Shown here: positions 16,137 through 22,452 of the stretch, one piece after another
How the letters are laid out: every line of letters begins with the position of its first letter
Numbering within the stretch: position 1 is the first letter of the stretch
IMG/VR virus record: IMGVR_UViG_3300046477_000269
Span: 1-44,117 of that record
Origin: a virus
Strand: one strand, 5' to 3'
Length of the DNA stretch: 44,117 nt
Notes under the pieces: model-generated
What the model saw: only the letters and a program-made list of their open reading frames with translations
What the model was told of the DNA's origin: nothing
Database searches by the model: none
Translations under genes and position numbers: made by a program

Positions 16137-17891
16137 ATGTCTGGCGTAGTTTTACCAAACGGCAGGAACTACTTCGAGGCAACCGGAGGGGGGCCGGCTG
16201 TCGGCTACAAGTTGTACACCTACGTTCCCAATTCGAGCACGCTGAAGGACACGTACACCACCGCTCTAGGAAATGTCGCTAATCAGAATCCAGTAGTGAT
16301 GGATTCGCGGGGTGAGGCTGCGATCTATTGGGTTGGTGACTATGACGTGACTCTCAAGACGGATGTTGATGTCACGGTTTGGGGGCCAGAGAGGCTGAAT
16401 CAACCTGAGACAGCAGGAACAGCGGCAATTATCCTAACTGACCTAGCTGACTTTGCAGACGCAGCAAAAGGTGATGCGCTAATAGGCGTCAGGTCCACAC
16501 TGAGTGGTGGGTTTGCAAGGACTCAACATGCTAAGAATGCCGATGTCGTTTCTGTGAAGGATTTTGGAGCTGTAGGAGATGACTCGGCAGACGATACAGC
16601 TGCTGTGGGCGCTGCGATAGCAGCCGCTGCTGCCTCTTCTGGGACCGTCTACTTTCCTTCTGGAATCTATAAAGTATCCAGTCAGATCGCACAGTCAAAT
16701 TTCAATGGTTTGGTGCTTCAAGGAGCCGGTGCTTCATTGGAGACGACAGCCGTTAGATACGCTCAAAACACCGTCTTGCGGTTTGACAGTCTATCAGCTG
16801 GTGTCGACGCGATGATCTTCTCTGACTTCGTGGGACTCACCATTCGAGACATGGTGATTTCTCACAATCGCGGTGGTTCCGGTGGAGGAAAGACTCTTTA
16901 TCTCCACACAGCGCATGATTATGTGATTGAGAATGTCAAGGTAGAAACCAAGACTGGAAACACTGGTAAATCGATCGTGCTTGGTGGAGGATCTGGGGTT
17001 ACCAGTGCCTTTCTAGGATCGCTTCGCAACATCAAAGTTTTTGGAGATGGCGGGACATCTATTGAATCCAATAGCAATACGACTCTAACGTTTCTTAATT
17101 GCTATCAAGTAGGCGGTAGATTCTCTTTCAATGCCACGGTGTATTCCACGCTAATCAGTTGTGCGAGCGAATTGTCACCAACATACGGATATACCTTTAG
17201 CGGTGGATCCAATATCTCAATCATTTCCTGTGGAGGAGAAGATAATGCAAAAGGTGTGTTTTATTTGTCTACGACCGCCACCAATTATGTCTTGAGTGCT
17301 CCTTATGGGGCGTCGAATAATACGAGTGCTGATGCAACGATCGGGGACTTGGTCTACATCGACAGCGCTGGTGGTGCCTGCAACAGTATCACGATCGACA
17401 ATCCGACCTCCGTATCTCCCAACGCCGCGACCGTTCAGAGTATTTATGCGAATGCGGGGAATGGCTTCGTCGAGGTGCGAAACGTCGATGCAACGCTGCT
17501 TCCGAAAGGCATCAACGGAAACGGAACGTGGGTAGCGACGAAGCTGAGTGTCACCGGCACTGGAGAGGTCAGGGATTGGACGCCTGCGCTGGTGAACTGG
17601 ACGAACGTCGGTTCTCCGACGCTGGTCGGAAAGTACACGCTTAAAGGCAATCTGGTTCATTTCTACTGCATCATCACTCCTGGTACCAGTATCTCTAGCA
17701 CTAAAGGAACGTCACAGATCACCGGGTTGCCATTCACGACACCACCAGGAGCAATCGCGATGATGGTAGATGGGAACGCAAACAGTTATGGGGCTTGTGC
17801 AATGAGCACCATCACAGGAGCAATCTTTCCGCAGACAAGTGGAGTCCTTACCGTTCCAATCACGATATCCGGAACATTCCTACAGGGATAA
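16137..17891 (+). CDS. Tailspike with pectate-lyase-type beta-helix
   Basis: A 584-residue protein. Residues 1-90 are the anchor shared with the protein at 14584 (VGYKLYTYVPNSSTLKDTY; NQNPVVMDSRGEAAIYW). From about residue 137 there is the hallmark of the pectate-lyase-3 superfamily, VSVKDFGAVGDDSADDTAA, then SGTVYFPSGIYKVSSQI, leading into beta-helix repeats (LTIRDMVISHNRGGSGGG, YVIENVKVETKTGNTG). The last 100 residues form a separate beta-rich tip. Such spikes bind and often cleave host surface polysaccharide. Catalytic residues cannot be assigned by eye. Confidence 0.88.
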   Translation: MSGVVLPNGRNYFEATGGGPAVGYKLYTYVPNSSTLKDTYTTALGNVANQNPVVMDSRGEAAIYWVGDYDVTLKTDVDVTVWGPERLNQPETAGTAAIILTDLADFADAAKGDALIGVRSTLSGGFARTQHAKNADVVSVKDFGAVGDDSADDTAAVGAAIAAAAASSGTVYFPSGIYKVSSQIAQSNFNGLVLQGAGASLETTAVRYAQNTVLRFDSLSAGVDAMIFSDFVGLTIRDMVISHNRGGSGGGKTLYLHTAHDYVIENVKVETKTGNTGKSIVLGGGSGVTSAFLGSLRNIKVFGDGGTSIESNSNTTLTFLNCYQVGGRFSFNATVYSTLISCASELSPTYGYTFSGGSNISIISCGGEDNAKGVFYLSTTATNYVLSAPYGASNNTSADATIGDLVYIDSAGGACNSITIDNPTSVSPNAATVQSIYANAGNGFVEVRNVDATLLPKGINGNGTWVATKLSVTGTGEVRDWTPALVNWTNVGSPTLVGKYTLKGNLVHFYCIITPGTSISSTKGTSQITGLPFTTPPGAIAMMVDGNANSYGACAMSTITGAIFPQTSGVLTVPITISGTFLQG

Positions 17892-17894
17892 ATC

Positions 17895-18023
17895 ATGAAC
17901 TTCCTCAAACGCTGCTGGCACGGCTTCCGATACATCTGTACGGGTCATCCGCCACCACCCGTAGTGCCTCCGGCCCCACGGCCGGACTTAGCGGGCCACC
18001 CACCTCCTCCTGGCGGACCGTAG
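17895..18023 (+). CDS. Small proline-rich protein before the lysis genes
   Basis: A 42-residue ORF starting three bases after the tailspike stop, with AGGG seven bases upstream. It begins MNFLKRCWHGFRYICTGH and ends in a Pro-rich tail (PPPPVVPPAPRPD, then HPPPPGGP). It fills an otherwise empty gap in the late operon. Short peptides of this kind are common just before holin genes. No function is known. Confidence 0.5.
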   Translation: MNFLKRCWHGFRYICTGHPPPPVVPPAPRPDLAGHPPPPGGP

Positions 18024-18061
18024 GAACCTCGTGGCTGTTTGTTCTCCTGGTATGGGTCTAT

Positions 18062-18364
18062 ATGTCGGATTCCCTGTTCGAGGAACCGACTCGCAGATGG
18101 GGCGCTGGAGTCTCTGCTTTGGGCTTAGGAATGATGATCCTGACCTGGAAGCAAAGAGGCAGAAGATTTTCGCTTCGGTGGATGATCTGTCTGTGGGGAG
18201 CCGTCGAAGGACTGGAGGTGTTCGTATGCCAGGGGTTGTACGTATTCTTTCCGAAACCTGGCACGATGGGGCAATGTAGCGCCTACACAAATCTGCCTCT
18301 TTACCAGTGGGGGCTGGTATCGGTGGCTGTTCTGACGTATTGGATCGCGAAAGGGCGACCATGA
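18062..18364 (+). CDS. Membrane protein of lysis cassette (start uncertain)
   Basis: The frame from ATG 18062 gives 100 residues with about three hydrophobic segments (AGVSALGLGMMILTW; MICLWGAVEGLEVFVCQGL; WGLVSVAVLTYWIA). In-frame codons upstream add another hydrophobic segment (SWLFVLLVWVYM), so the true start may be a rare codon such as CTG 18035, nine bases after AGGA. The CSAYTNLPLYQWGL motif resembles small membrane proteins found beside podovirus endolysins. It overlaps the next gene by 4 bp. It is a candidate holin or antiholin. Confidence 0.65.
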   Translation: MSDSLFEEPTRRWGAGVSALGLGMMILTWKQRGRRFSLRWMICLWGAVEGLEVFVCQGLYVFFPKPGTMGQCSAYTNLPLYQWGLVSVAVLTYWIAKGRP

Positions 18365-18714
18365 GTGACATAACAACGGGAGCAGCGGTCGGAGCCCTCA
18401 CGATCGCCACCCTATCAATCCTGGGAGTGGAGCCTCAATCCGTTGTCTGTGCTGCGATGGGGGCTGGAATTGGAACGACCTGGGCTCCTGAGATGGGGCG
18501 TATCCGAGGGGTTGTGATCTTTACCTGTGTTACAGGCCTTTGCGCTATCGGTGGCACGGCGGCTGCTATCCACTGGTCTGATGGTTCCGGGATCTACAGG
18601 AATCTCTTCGCAGGAACCCTTGCCACCTTATTTCACCCACTCATAGCGGGTGTGGTGACCAAGCTCCCGGATGTGTTGGACGGGATCCTGCGCAAGTTCG
18701 GACTGAAGCAATGA
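18361..18714 (+). CDS. Putative holin-like membrane protein
   Basis: A 117-residue protein with three to four hydrophobic stretches: TGAAVGALTIATLSILGV, SVVCAAMGAGIGTTW, GVVIFTCVTGLCAIGGTAA and LFAGTLATLFHPLIAGVV. The C-terminus is basic (GILRKFGLKQ). Size, topology and location between tailspike and endolysin match a holin, the protein that opens the inner membrane for the endolysin. ATG 18361 overlaps the preceding stop, which rules out the longer in-frame ORF. No family-specific motif was recognised. Confidence 0.68.
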   Translation: MSDITTGAAVGALTIATLSILGVEPQSVVCAAMGAGIGTTWAPEMGRIRGVVIFTCVTGLCAIGGTAAAIHWSDGSGIYRNLFAGTLATLFHPLIAGVVTKLPDVLDGILRKFGLKQ

Positions 18715-18974
18715 ACATGGTATTCCTCCTCCTATCAGTCGCTGCGGTTGTCGGTATCTTCTGCCGACTGAATAAACTCGATATCCGTCAACACAAACTG
18801 AGCGTGATCCTGTTTAATGTCGGCATGTTGGGAGCCGTTGGATCAGTCGGAGAACATGCCTGGATCGATGCCTTGGATGTTCAGGACGGATGCATCTTGA
18901 TGGCGTGTCTAAGTTGGGTGATAGTCTCTTACAAGACCTGGCAATCGGACGTGCCTGAGTACGTGAACAAGTGA
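18711..18974 (+). CDS. Small membrane protein of lysis cassette
   Basis: An 87-residue protein with an N-terminal hydrophobic segment (MNMVFLLLSVAAVVGIFC), a conserved-looking linker (RLNKLDIRQHKLSVIL), and two more hydrophobic segments. The pattern of RLN, then HKLSVILFNVG, then EHAW is familiar from podovirus lysis regions, where such proteins are annotated only as membrane proteins. It could act as holin partner (antiholin or pinholin). Start overlaps the previous gene by 4 bp. Confidence 0.7.
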   Translation: MNMVFLLLSVAAVVGIFCRLNKLDIRQHKLSVILFNVGMLGAVGSVGEHAWIDALDVQDGCILMACLSWVIVSYKTWQSDVPEYVNK

Positions 18975-19006
18975 ACCCGTTTCTAATTTTGAAGAGGATA
19001 AACCAA

Positions 19007-19213
19007 ATGTCTGCTGAAATCGACGCGCTCAAGGCTTCTCTGGCGACCCTGACTGCTGAGGTCGCCAACGCGATCACGTTGATCCAGGGTTTCCCGGCAA
19101 GGATTGCTGCTGCTGTGGCTGCTGCTGAGAATGGCCCTGCTCTTGCTGAACTGACAACTGAAATCAATGCGACTGCAAACACCTTGGCGGCTGCTGTTGC
19201 GGCTGCAAGTTAG
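19007..19213 (+). CDS. Small alanine-rich coiled-coil protein
   Basis: A 68-residue protein, nearly all Ala, Leu, Thr and Glu with heptad spacing (IDALKASLATLTAEVANAI; AAAVAAAENGPALAELTTEI). ATG 19007 has GAAGAGG nine bases upstream; an upstream in-frame GTG at 18971 lacks this. Similar short coiled-coil proteins occur in phage lysis or tail regions. Function unknown. Confidence 0.72.
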   Translation: MSAEIDALKASLATLTAEVANAITLIQGFPARIAAAVAAAENGPALAELTTEINATANTLAAAVAAAS

Positions 19214-19410
19214 TGGAATCAGACGAATTCCAACTGACGTGGTCGCCTGACACGGTGGCCGAACTAAGGTTCAGGCTTACCCTTCGACTAGCGCCGAATT
19301 ACATGTCACTCACTACGGGAGACGCAACTTCTGACGCTGTCAATGCGGCCAATAGGTTGAAAGCGGCTGTAGATGCTGTCATTGCGATCTGTCCTCCGGT
19401 GAAAGCATGA
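19213..19410 (+). CDS. Small conserved phage protein
   Basis: A 65-residue protein from GTG 19213, which shares a base with the preceding TAG. It has a beta-like front (FQLTWSPDTVAELRFRLTLR) and a helical back (AANRLKAAVDAVIAIC). It lies just before the endolysin gene, with the next ATG two bases past its stop. No family recognised. Confidence 0.65.
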   Translation: MESDEFQLTWSPDTVAELRFRLTLRLAPNYMSLTTGDATSDAVNAANRLKAAVDAVIAICPPVKA

Positions 19411-19411
19411 G

Positions 19412-19996
19412 ATGTCCGATGGCTGGGCAATCTGGTATGGACGCGAGTTGAAGTGCTTTTCCTTCGACTACGCCCGCGCTCTACAGATGGCCCGTGATCT
19501 CCATGGAATCATTCACGCAATGGTGTACGAAATGACGAGAGACGATCTCAAATCCGCTCTAGATGACACCAACGTCCAGGCGATGATTACCGTCATACGT
19601 ACCGGAGAAGGAACACTAGGTGACGATGGGTTCCGCAAACTCTTTGGCGGAGAGTTGTTCACTTCATTCGCAGCCCATCCGCACAAACTCGTCAACCTCA
19701 GCGGGTATTCAAGCACTGCTGCGGGAGCTGGGCAGTTCCTATCCAAGACTTGGGATCACCTCGTCGAGGAATACGGATTTCCTGACTTTAGCCCTGAGTG
19801 TCAACTCGAGGGGATCGTCGCTCTCATCGCTGGCCGTGGAGCCTTGGACGATGTGAAAACCGGGAATCTTCAGGAAGCGATCAGGAAATGTAATAAGGAA
19901 TGGGCATCCCTGCCTGAGTCACCCTACGGGCAACCCGTGAGAACGATGGCGCAGGCTGAGAAGACGTTCACGGATCATGGCGGGACTCTCGCGTGA
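19412..19996 (+). CDS. Endolysin, lambda R-type lysozyme-like transglycosylase
   Basis: A 194-residue protein. Residues about 55-194 align with lambda R: ITVIRTGEGT (catalytic Glu probably E66), FGGELFTSFAAHPHKLVNL, AAGAGQFLSKTWDHL, FSPECQLEGIVALIAGRGAL, CNKEWASLPESPYGQ and FTDHGGTL. This enzyme class cleaves the MurNAc-GlcNAc bond to a 1,6-anhydro product. The first 40 residues (DGWAIWYGRELKCFSFDYAR and onward) have no counterpart in lambda R. An internal ATG at 19532 would give a lambda-sized enzyme, so either start is possible. No signal peptide is seen, so export needs a holin. Confidence 0.9.
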   Translation: MSDGWAIWYGRELKCFSFDYARALQMARDLHGIIHAMVYEMTRDDLKSALDDTNVQAMITVIRTGEGTLGDDGFRKLFGGELFTSFAAHPHKLVNLSGYSSTAAGAGQFLSKTWDHLVEEYGFPDFSPECQLEGIVALIAGRGALDDVKTGNLQEAIRKCNKEWASLPESPYGQPVRTMAQAEKTFTDHGGTLA

Positions 19997-19997
19997 A

Positions 19998-20074
19998 TGG
20001 TGCCCAGAGCAGGATTCGAACCCGCAGTCTCCGACTTCTAAGGACGGCGCGTTTGCCATTTTCGCCATCTGGGC
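19998..20074 (-). tRNA. tRNA with anticodon TAG (Leu, CUA codon), short variable loop
   Basis: Read on the reverse strand it has a 7-bp acceptor stem (GCCCAGA with TCTGGGC), D-stem GCG/CGC, anticodon loop CTTAGAA, five-base variable loop, T-arm GCGGG-TTCGAAT-CCTGC, discriminator A and encoded CCA. The anticodon stem CCGTC/GTCGG has one U-U mismatch. Anticodon TAG reads CUA (Leu), yet bacterial Leu tRNAs normally have a long variable arm. It is the last of three reversed tRNA genes and is separated from the next by one base. Confidence 0.85.
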
Positions 20075-20075
20075 T

Positions 20076-20150
20076 TGGTTGCGGTACCCCGGAGTTGAAC
20101 CGGGTATCTCTGGCTTATGAGGCCAGCGGATTGCCGTCTTCCCCGTCCGC
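20076..20150 (-). tRNA. tRNA-Met (CAT), imperfect acceptor stem
   Basis: On the reverse strand: anticodon arm CTGGC-CTCATAA-GCCAG is perfect with anticodon CAT; T-arm CCCGG-TTCAACT-CCGGG is perfect; D-stem GGA/TCC; CCA encoded. The acceptor is irregular: GCGG pairs with CCGC, but the inner part pairs only if one A bulges, and two A residues precede CCA. The CAT anticodon may mean elongator Met, initiator, or Ile with lysidine; identity elements do not settle it. Confidence 0.75.
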
Positions 20151-20173
20151 GTCAGATGGTCAGAGTCGTAAGA

Positions 20174-20251
20174 TGGTCTGGGTGGCGAGATTCGAACTCG
20201 CGGCCTCCTGCTTCCAAGGCAGGCCGTCTACCGGGCTGACAATACACCCAG
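20174..20251 (-). tRNA. tRNA-Pro (TGG)
   Basis: On the reverse strand it has a perfect 7-bp acceptor (CTGGGTG with CACCCAG), anticodon arm CCTGC-CTTGGAA-GCAGG with anticodon TGG, T-arm GCGAG-TTCGAAT-CTCGC, discriminator A and encoded CCA. The D-arm (TGTC/GACG) carries one extra base. It is the first tRNA behind the reverse-strand promoter at 20283-20311. Confidence 0.87.
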
Positions 20252-20282
20252 AGATGGTAGGTCGCGGTCGATTCATGAGCAC

Positions 20283-20311
20283 ATTATAGTGAACCCGCTC
20301 CTCCTGCTCAA
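20283..20311 (-). promoter_or_regulatory. Reverse-strand promoter for the tRNA cluster
   Basis: Reading leftward: TTGAGC (20311-20306, four of six), 17-bp spacer, perfect TATAAT (20288-20283). The predicted start near 20276 is about 25 bases before the first tRNA. It overlaps the first codons of the spanin gene on the other strand, so the tRNAs are likely transcribed independently of, and against, late transcription. Confidence 0.68.
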
Positions 20312-20819
20312 GTACCTGCCCTACATTGCGGTTGCTGTTTTTGCTGCGGCGCTCATCTGGTACATATCCCACCTCAAATCGCAGAACCAGGCCATAACAC
20401 AGCAATTGCTCACAGAGCGAGAGATTTACGCTTCCCAGCGATCAAAGGCAGCAGAAGAAGCAGCGAGTGCTTCAGAAGCCTACAGGGCCAAAGAACACGA
20501 CTGGGCTGCATCAGCGGTGAAGATTCAACAGGACGGAGAGGCCAAACATGCTGAAGTTGTTGCTGATGCTGATCGGGCTCGCAAGTCTGCTGGGAGCCTG
20601 CGCGCAGCCCTCGATATCGCCACTAAGGCAATCCGTAGTGGCGCCCCCTCAAGTTCCACCTCTGCCGCAGATTGCACGCCAGCCTTTAAGACCGCCGATC
20701 TGCTCTCCGAGTTGCTCAAGCGCGCTAGTGACAGAGCAACAGCGCTGGCAGGATATGCTGATGACGCTTCAGTTGCCGGACAAGCCTGCGAGCGCTCCTA
20801 CGAAGCCTTGACGCGATAG
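20289..20819 (+). CDS. Rz: i-spanin (Rz-like, DUF2514 type)
   Basis: A 176-residue protein with one N-terminal membrane segment (YLPYIAVAVFAAALIWYI, about residues 10-27) followed by a long Ala/Glu-rich coiled coil (about 30-115) and a C-terminal region with three cysteines. This is the layout of the inner-membrane spanin subunit, which spans the periplasm and, with the nested lipoprotein, fuses the two membranes in the last lysis step. The start is GTG 20289, overlapping the reverse tRNA promoter. The end overlaps the last gene of the leftward operon by 22 bp (convergent). Confidence 0.85.
   Translation: MNPLLLLKYLPYIAVAVFAAALIWYISHLKSQNQAITQQLLTEREIYASQRSKAAEEAASASEAYRAKEHDWAASAVKIQQDGEAKHAEVVADADRARKSAGSLRAALDIATKAIRSGAPSSSTSAADCTPAFKTADLLSELLKRASDRATALAGYADDASVAGQACERSYEALTR
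20548..20811 (+). CDS. Rz1: o-spanin (Rz1-like lipoprotein) nested inside Rz
   Basis: An 87-residue ORF wholly within the i-spanin gene in another frame, as in lambda Rz/Rz1. The signal LLLMLIGLASLLGAC ends in a lipobox with Cys18. The mature protein is proline-rich (APPQVPPLPQIARQPLRPP), a hallmark of Rz1 proteins. GGAGAGG lies six to seven bases upstream of the ATG. It is expected in the outer membrane, where it contacts the i-spanin C-terminus. Confidence 0.85.
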   Translation: MLKLLLMLIGLASLLGACAQPSISPLRQSVVAPPQVPPLPQIARQPLRPPICSPSCSSALVTEQQRWQDMLMTLQLPDKPASAPTKP

Positions 20820-20995
20820 CATTCAGGACAAAGATCGTGGTTCAGAGCGCGGTCTTTCTCGTGGAACCAACCTAGTTTCTCTGCCTCTTCCAAGAACTCT
20901 CTGCTCATCGACCAGTGTGGAATGCGGTCCTTGAACACTTGTTCCATCCCGAGCGTTTTCCCGCATTGGTTGCATTGAAGGCACAGGCTCGTCAC
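20798..20995 (-). CDS. Small zinc-ribbon protein, last gene of leftward operon
   Basis: A 65-residue protein with two Cys pairs: CLQCNQCGKTLG near the N-terminus and CPEC near the C-terminus, plus a central helix (SMSREFLEEAEKLGW). A zinc-ribbon fold is expected. GTG start with GGAG eight bases upstream. It ends the leftward early operon and overlaps the spanin gene tail to tail. Function unknown. Confidence 0.68.
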   Translation of the reverse strand: MTSLCLQCNQCGKTLGMEQVFKDRIPHWSMSREFLEEAEKLGWFHEKDRALNHDLCPECYRVKAS

Positions 20996-21018
20996 GAGTG
21001 CGACTCCGGGTTGCGCGG

Positions 21019-21249
21019 CTAGTGCCTGTACGGCAGAGATTTCCTGGCTCTCTCCGATTCTTCAGGAGTAGGGGCTACCTCGCTCGGGCACTTGTTAGCG
21101 TTGTGCTCTATCAGGTCCGAGTGTTTGTAGACCCTCCAGAACCGCTTGTTCTCTGTGACGTATCCACAGACGACGATGTTCTGCTCGGGGATCTCAGTAG
21201 GGCCCAAGCCGTCTGACTGAGCGAGCGCGGCGAGCATGAGGGCTAGCAT
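21019..21249 (-). CDS. Small protein with signal-like N-terminus
   Basis: A 76-residue protein. The short hydrophobic start (MLALMLAALAQS) could be an export signal; the rest is polar with two cysteines (VVCGYVTENKRFWRVYKHSD; ANKCPSE) and a charged end. It overlaps the upstream gene by 7 bp. No family recognised; a periplasmic role is a guess. Confidence 0.6.
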   Translation of the reverse strand: MLALMLAALAQSDGLGPTEIPEQNIVVCGYVTENKRFWRVYKHSDLIEHNANKCPSEVAPTPEESERARKSLPYRH

Positions 21250-21512
21250 GTCTTCCCCTCTACGATTGCACGAGCAGCGGCCCAGGCGGATTCAACGCGA
21301 GCGCTGGTGATGCCGTACAGCATCTCTCTCTTATATTCGTCAGCGGCGGATACCAACTCCCTCAGCGCCTGCTCTGCCCGCTGTGCTCGAGCTTCGGCGG
21401 CTACGAGGTCGGAGCGGAGTGTCAAGAAATCACCATAGGAGACGAAGCCACCATTTGGATGCGCATCGACAATGCCGGTCCAGCGCGCCACTGTCTTAAC
21501 CTCGGTGCTCAT
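21243..21512 (-). CDS. Small helical early protein
   Basis: An 89-residue protein: a short N-terminal region (VKTVARWTGIVDAHPNGGFV) then an Ala/Glu-rich helix with heptad character (LVAAEARAQRAEQALRELVS) and a second helix. The start overlaps the previous stop by 4 bp, the same coupling seen through this operon. Coiled-coil proteins of this kind are common as unassigned early phage genes. Confidence 0.68.
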   Translation of the reverse strand: MSTEVKTVARWTGIVDAHPNGGFVSYGDFLTLRSDLVAAEARAQRAEQALRELVSAADEYKREMLYGITSARVESAWAAARAIVEGKTC

Positions 21513-21697
21513 GTCCGATCCTTTTGTTCATCTGATCGAGGCTGCGTTGTGGCACCGCTGCGTGCCAACAGAGCAAACGCAACCAGACCAGCTGCTGTAG
21601 CTTGATCCTCTGGCGATTCACCAGATTCACGGATCATGGCGAGCGCTTCCGCAAAGAGTTTCTCAAGCGAAGGCTCAGTCAGATTCACATCAGGCAT
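21509..21697 (-). CDS. Small early protein
   Basis: A 62-residue acidic, helical protein (EPSLEKLFAEALAMIRESGE; TAAGLVAFALLARSG) with a polar tail. It overlaps both neighbours (8 bp and 4 bp). No motif recognised. Confidence 0.62.
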   Translation of the reverse strand: MPDVNLTEPSLEKLFAEALAMIRESGESPEDQATAAGLVAFALLARSGATTQPRSDEQKDRT

Positions 21698-21932
21698 TTG
21701 GAGTCTCCCCTATGCTTGCAGCAGCGCGGACGACCTCGACAAGCGGAGCATCCTCGACGATGGCGATTAGGTGCTGTTCCTCATCGCGCCGCAGTTCTTC
21801 GATCACATCCCACACTTCCTGCATCGAATTGGCCGCGTAGCGATACTCAAAGCGCTGGACCTCTGTCTCCGAGATACCGGGCGCCTTGACTGTCTTGCCA
21901 TCGCGTTCAACCACTACCCTGAACAGCTTCAT
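21690..21932 (-). CDS. Small early protein with beta-alpha layout
   Basis: An 80-residue protein: beta-rich start (MKLFRVVVERDGKTVKAPG), a likely helix (ANSMQEVWDVIEELRRDEE) and a beta strand (HLIAIVED). The layout resembles small DUF-type phage proteins that act as inhibitors, but no family can be named. It overlaps both neighbours by a few bases. Confidence 0.65.
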   Translation of the reverse strand: MKLFRVVVERDGKTVKAPGISETEVQRFEYRYAANSMQEVWDVIEELRRDEEQHLIAIVEDAPLVEVVRAAASIGETPNA

Positions 21933-22231
21933 TTCGGAGTCTCCGATTGGGGTGATGCAGCGAGCACTGCCCGAGCAAATGCAATCTTGTCTGCATCAGC
22001 GAGCGGCAGTTCTGGCATTGGCTCTCCGACATGCGTATCCCACAGGTGCAGGATTCGCGCATCAGTCAGAGGCTCCGGTGCCCTTTGTGCTTGTGCGGCG
22101 AGCCAGCCTTCCCATAGCAGATTCACCTCAAGCGACACGTAGAAATCATCCTTCCGGCGCGCCATGGACAGGCCATATCTAGTCTGACCGAATTGCTTCT
22201 CGAACGCAGCCCTTTGTTCCACGTCACTCAT
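21929..22231 (-). CDS. Small early protein with W-G-W motif
   Basis: A 100-residue protein from ATG 22231, chosen because AGGAG lies six bases upstream. The segment AAFEKQFGQTRYGL, then YVSLEVNLLWEGWLAAQAQR is a pattern found in many short phage proteins (an FEAWxxxxxxY...WxGWLAAR-like motif). The C-terminal half ends in a helix (ADADKIAFARAVLAA). Function unknown. Confidence 0.7.
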   Translation of the reverse strand: MSDVEQRAAFEKQFGQTRYGLSMARRKDDFYVSLEVNLLWEGWLAAQAQRAPEPLTDARILHLWDTHVGEPMPELPLADADKIAFARAVLAASPQSETPK

Positions 22232-22452
22232 TTTGGCTCCTGTGCCTTGCACTTAAGGCAGATTCCGTTGTGATGCCAAGTAGCACCCGGTGCGCACTTG
22301 GGACAGAGCATGGTTCGCACTTCGCCGATCAGCCGATTGATGCACTTCGTGTCCGGCTCGACAAATGCTCGACACTGCCCAGGATCACAGTCGCACGGAT
22401 TGTTCGCGTGCAGATCGACGCTCACGCTTGTTCCCCTTGGGTCATGGCTCAC
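22228..22452 (-). CDS. Small cysteine-rich zinc-binding protein
   Basis: A 74-residue protein with seven cysteines: CDCDPGQC, then C in VEPDTKCI, then a C-terminal ribbon CPKC...CLKCK. At least one zinc site is likely. ATGA overlaps on both sides. Role unknown; such proteins often bind nucleic acid or host protein. Confidence 0.68.
   Translation of the reverse strand: MSHDPRGTSVSVDLHANNPCDCDPGQCRAFVEPDTKCINRLIGEVRTMLCPKCAPGATWHHNGICLKCKAQEPK

Noticed and set aside
15709-16149. 146-codon plus-strand ORF
   Set aside because: It is antisense to the HNH-AP2 gene, whose catalytic and AP2 motifs are clear, and it has no domain of its own.
18031-18279. GTG-started 82-codon ORF in the lysis region with AGGA upstream
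   Set aside because: Its start signal is good, but the other frame gives clear membrane segments and a 4-bp coupled stop with the next gene, so this frame was not annotated.
19998-20251. 98-codon ORF across the tRNA cluster (19993-20289)
   Set aside because: Fully explained by the three tRNA genes on the other strand.
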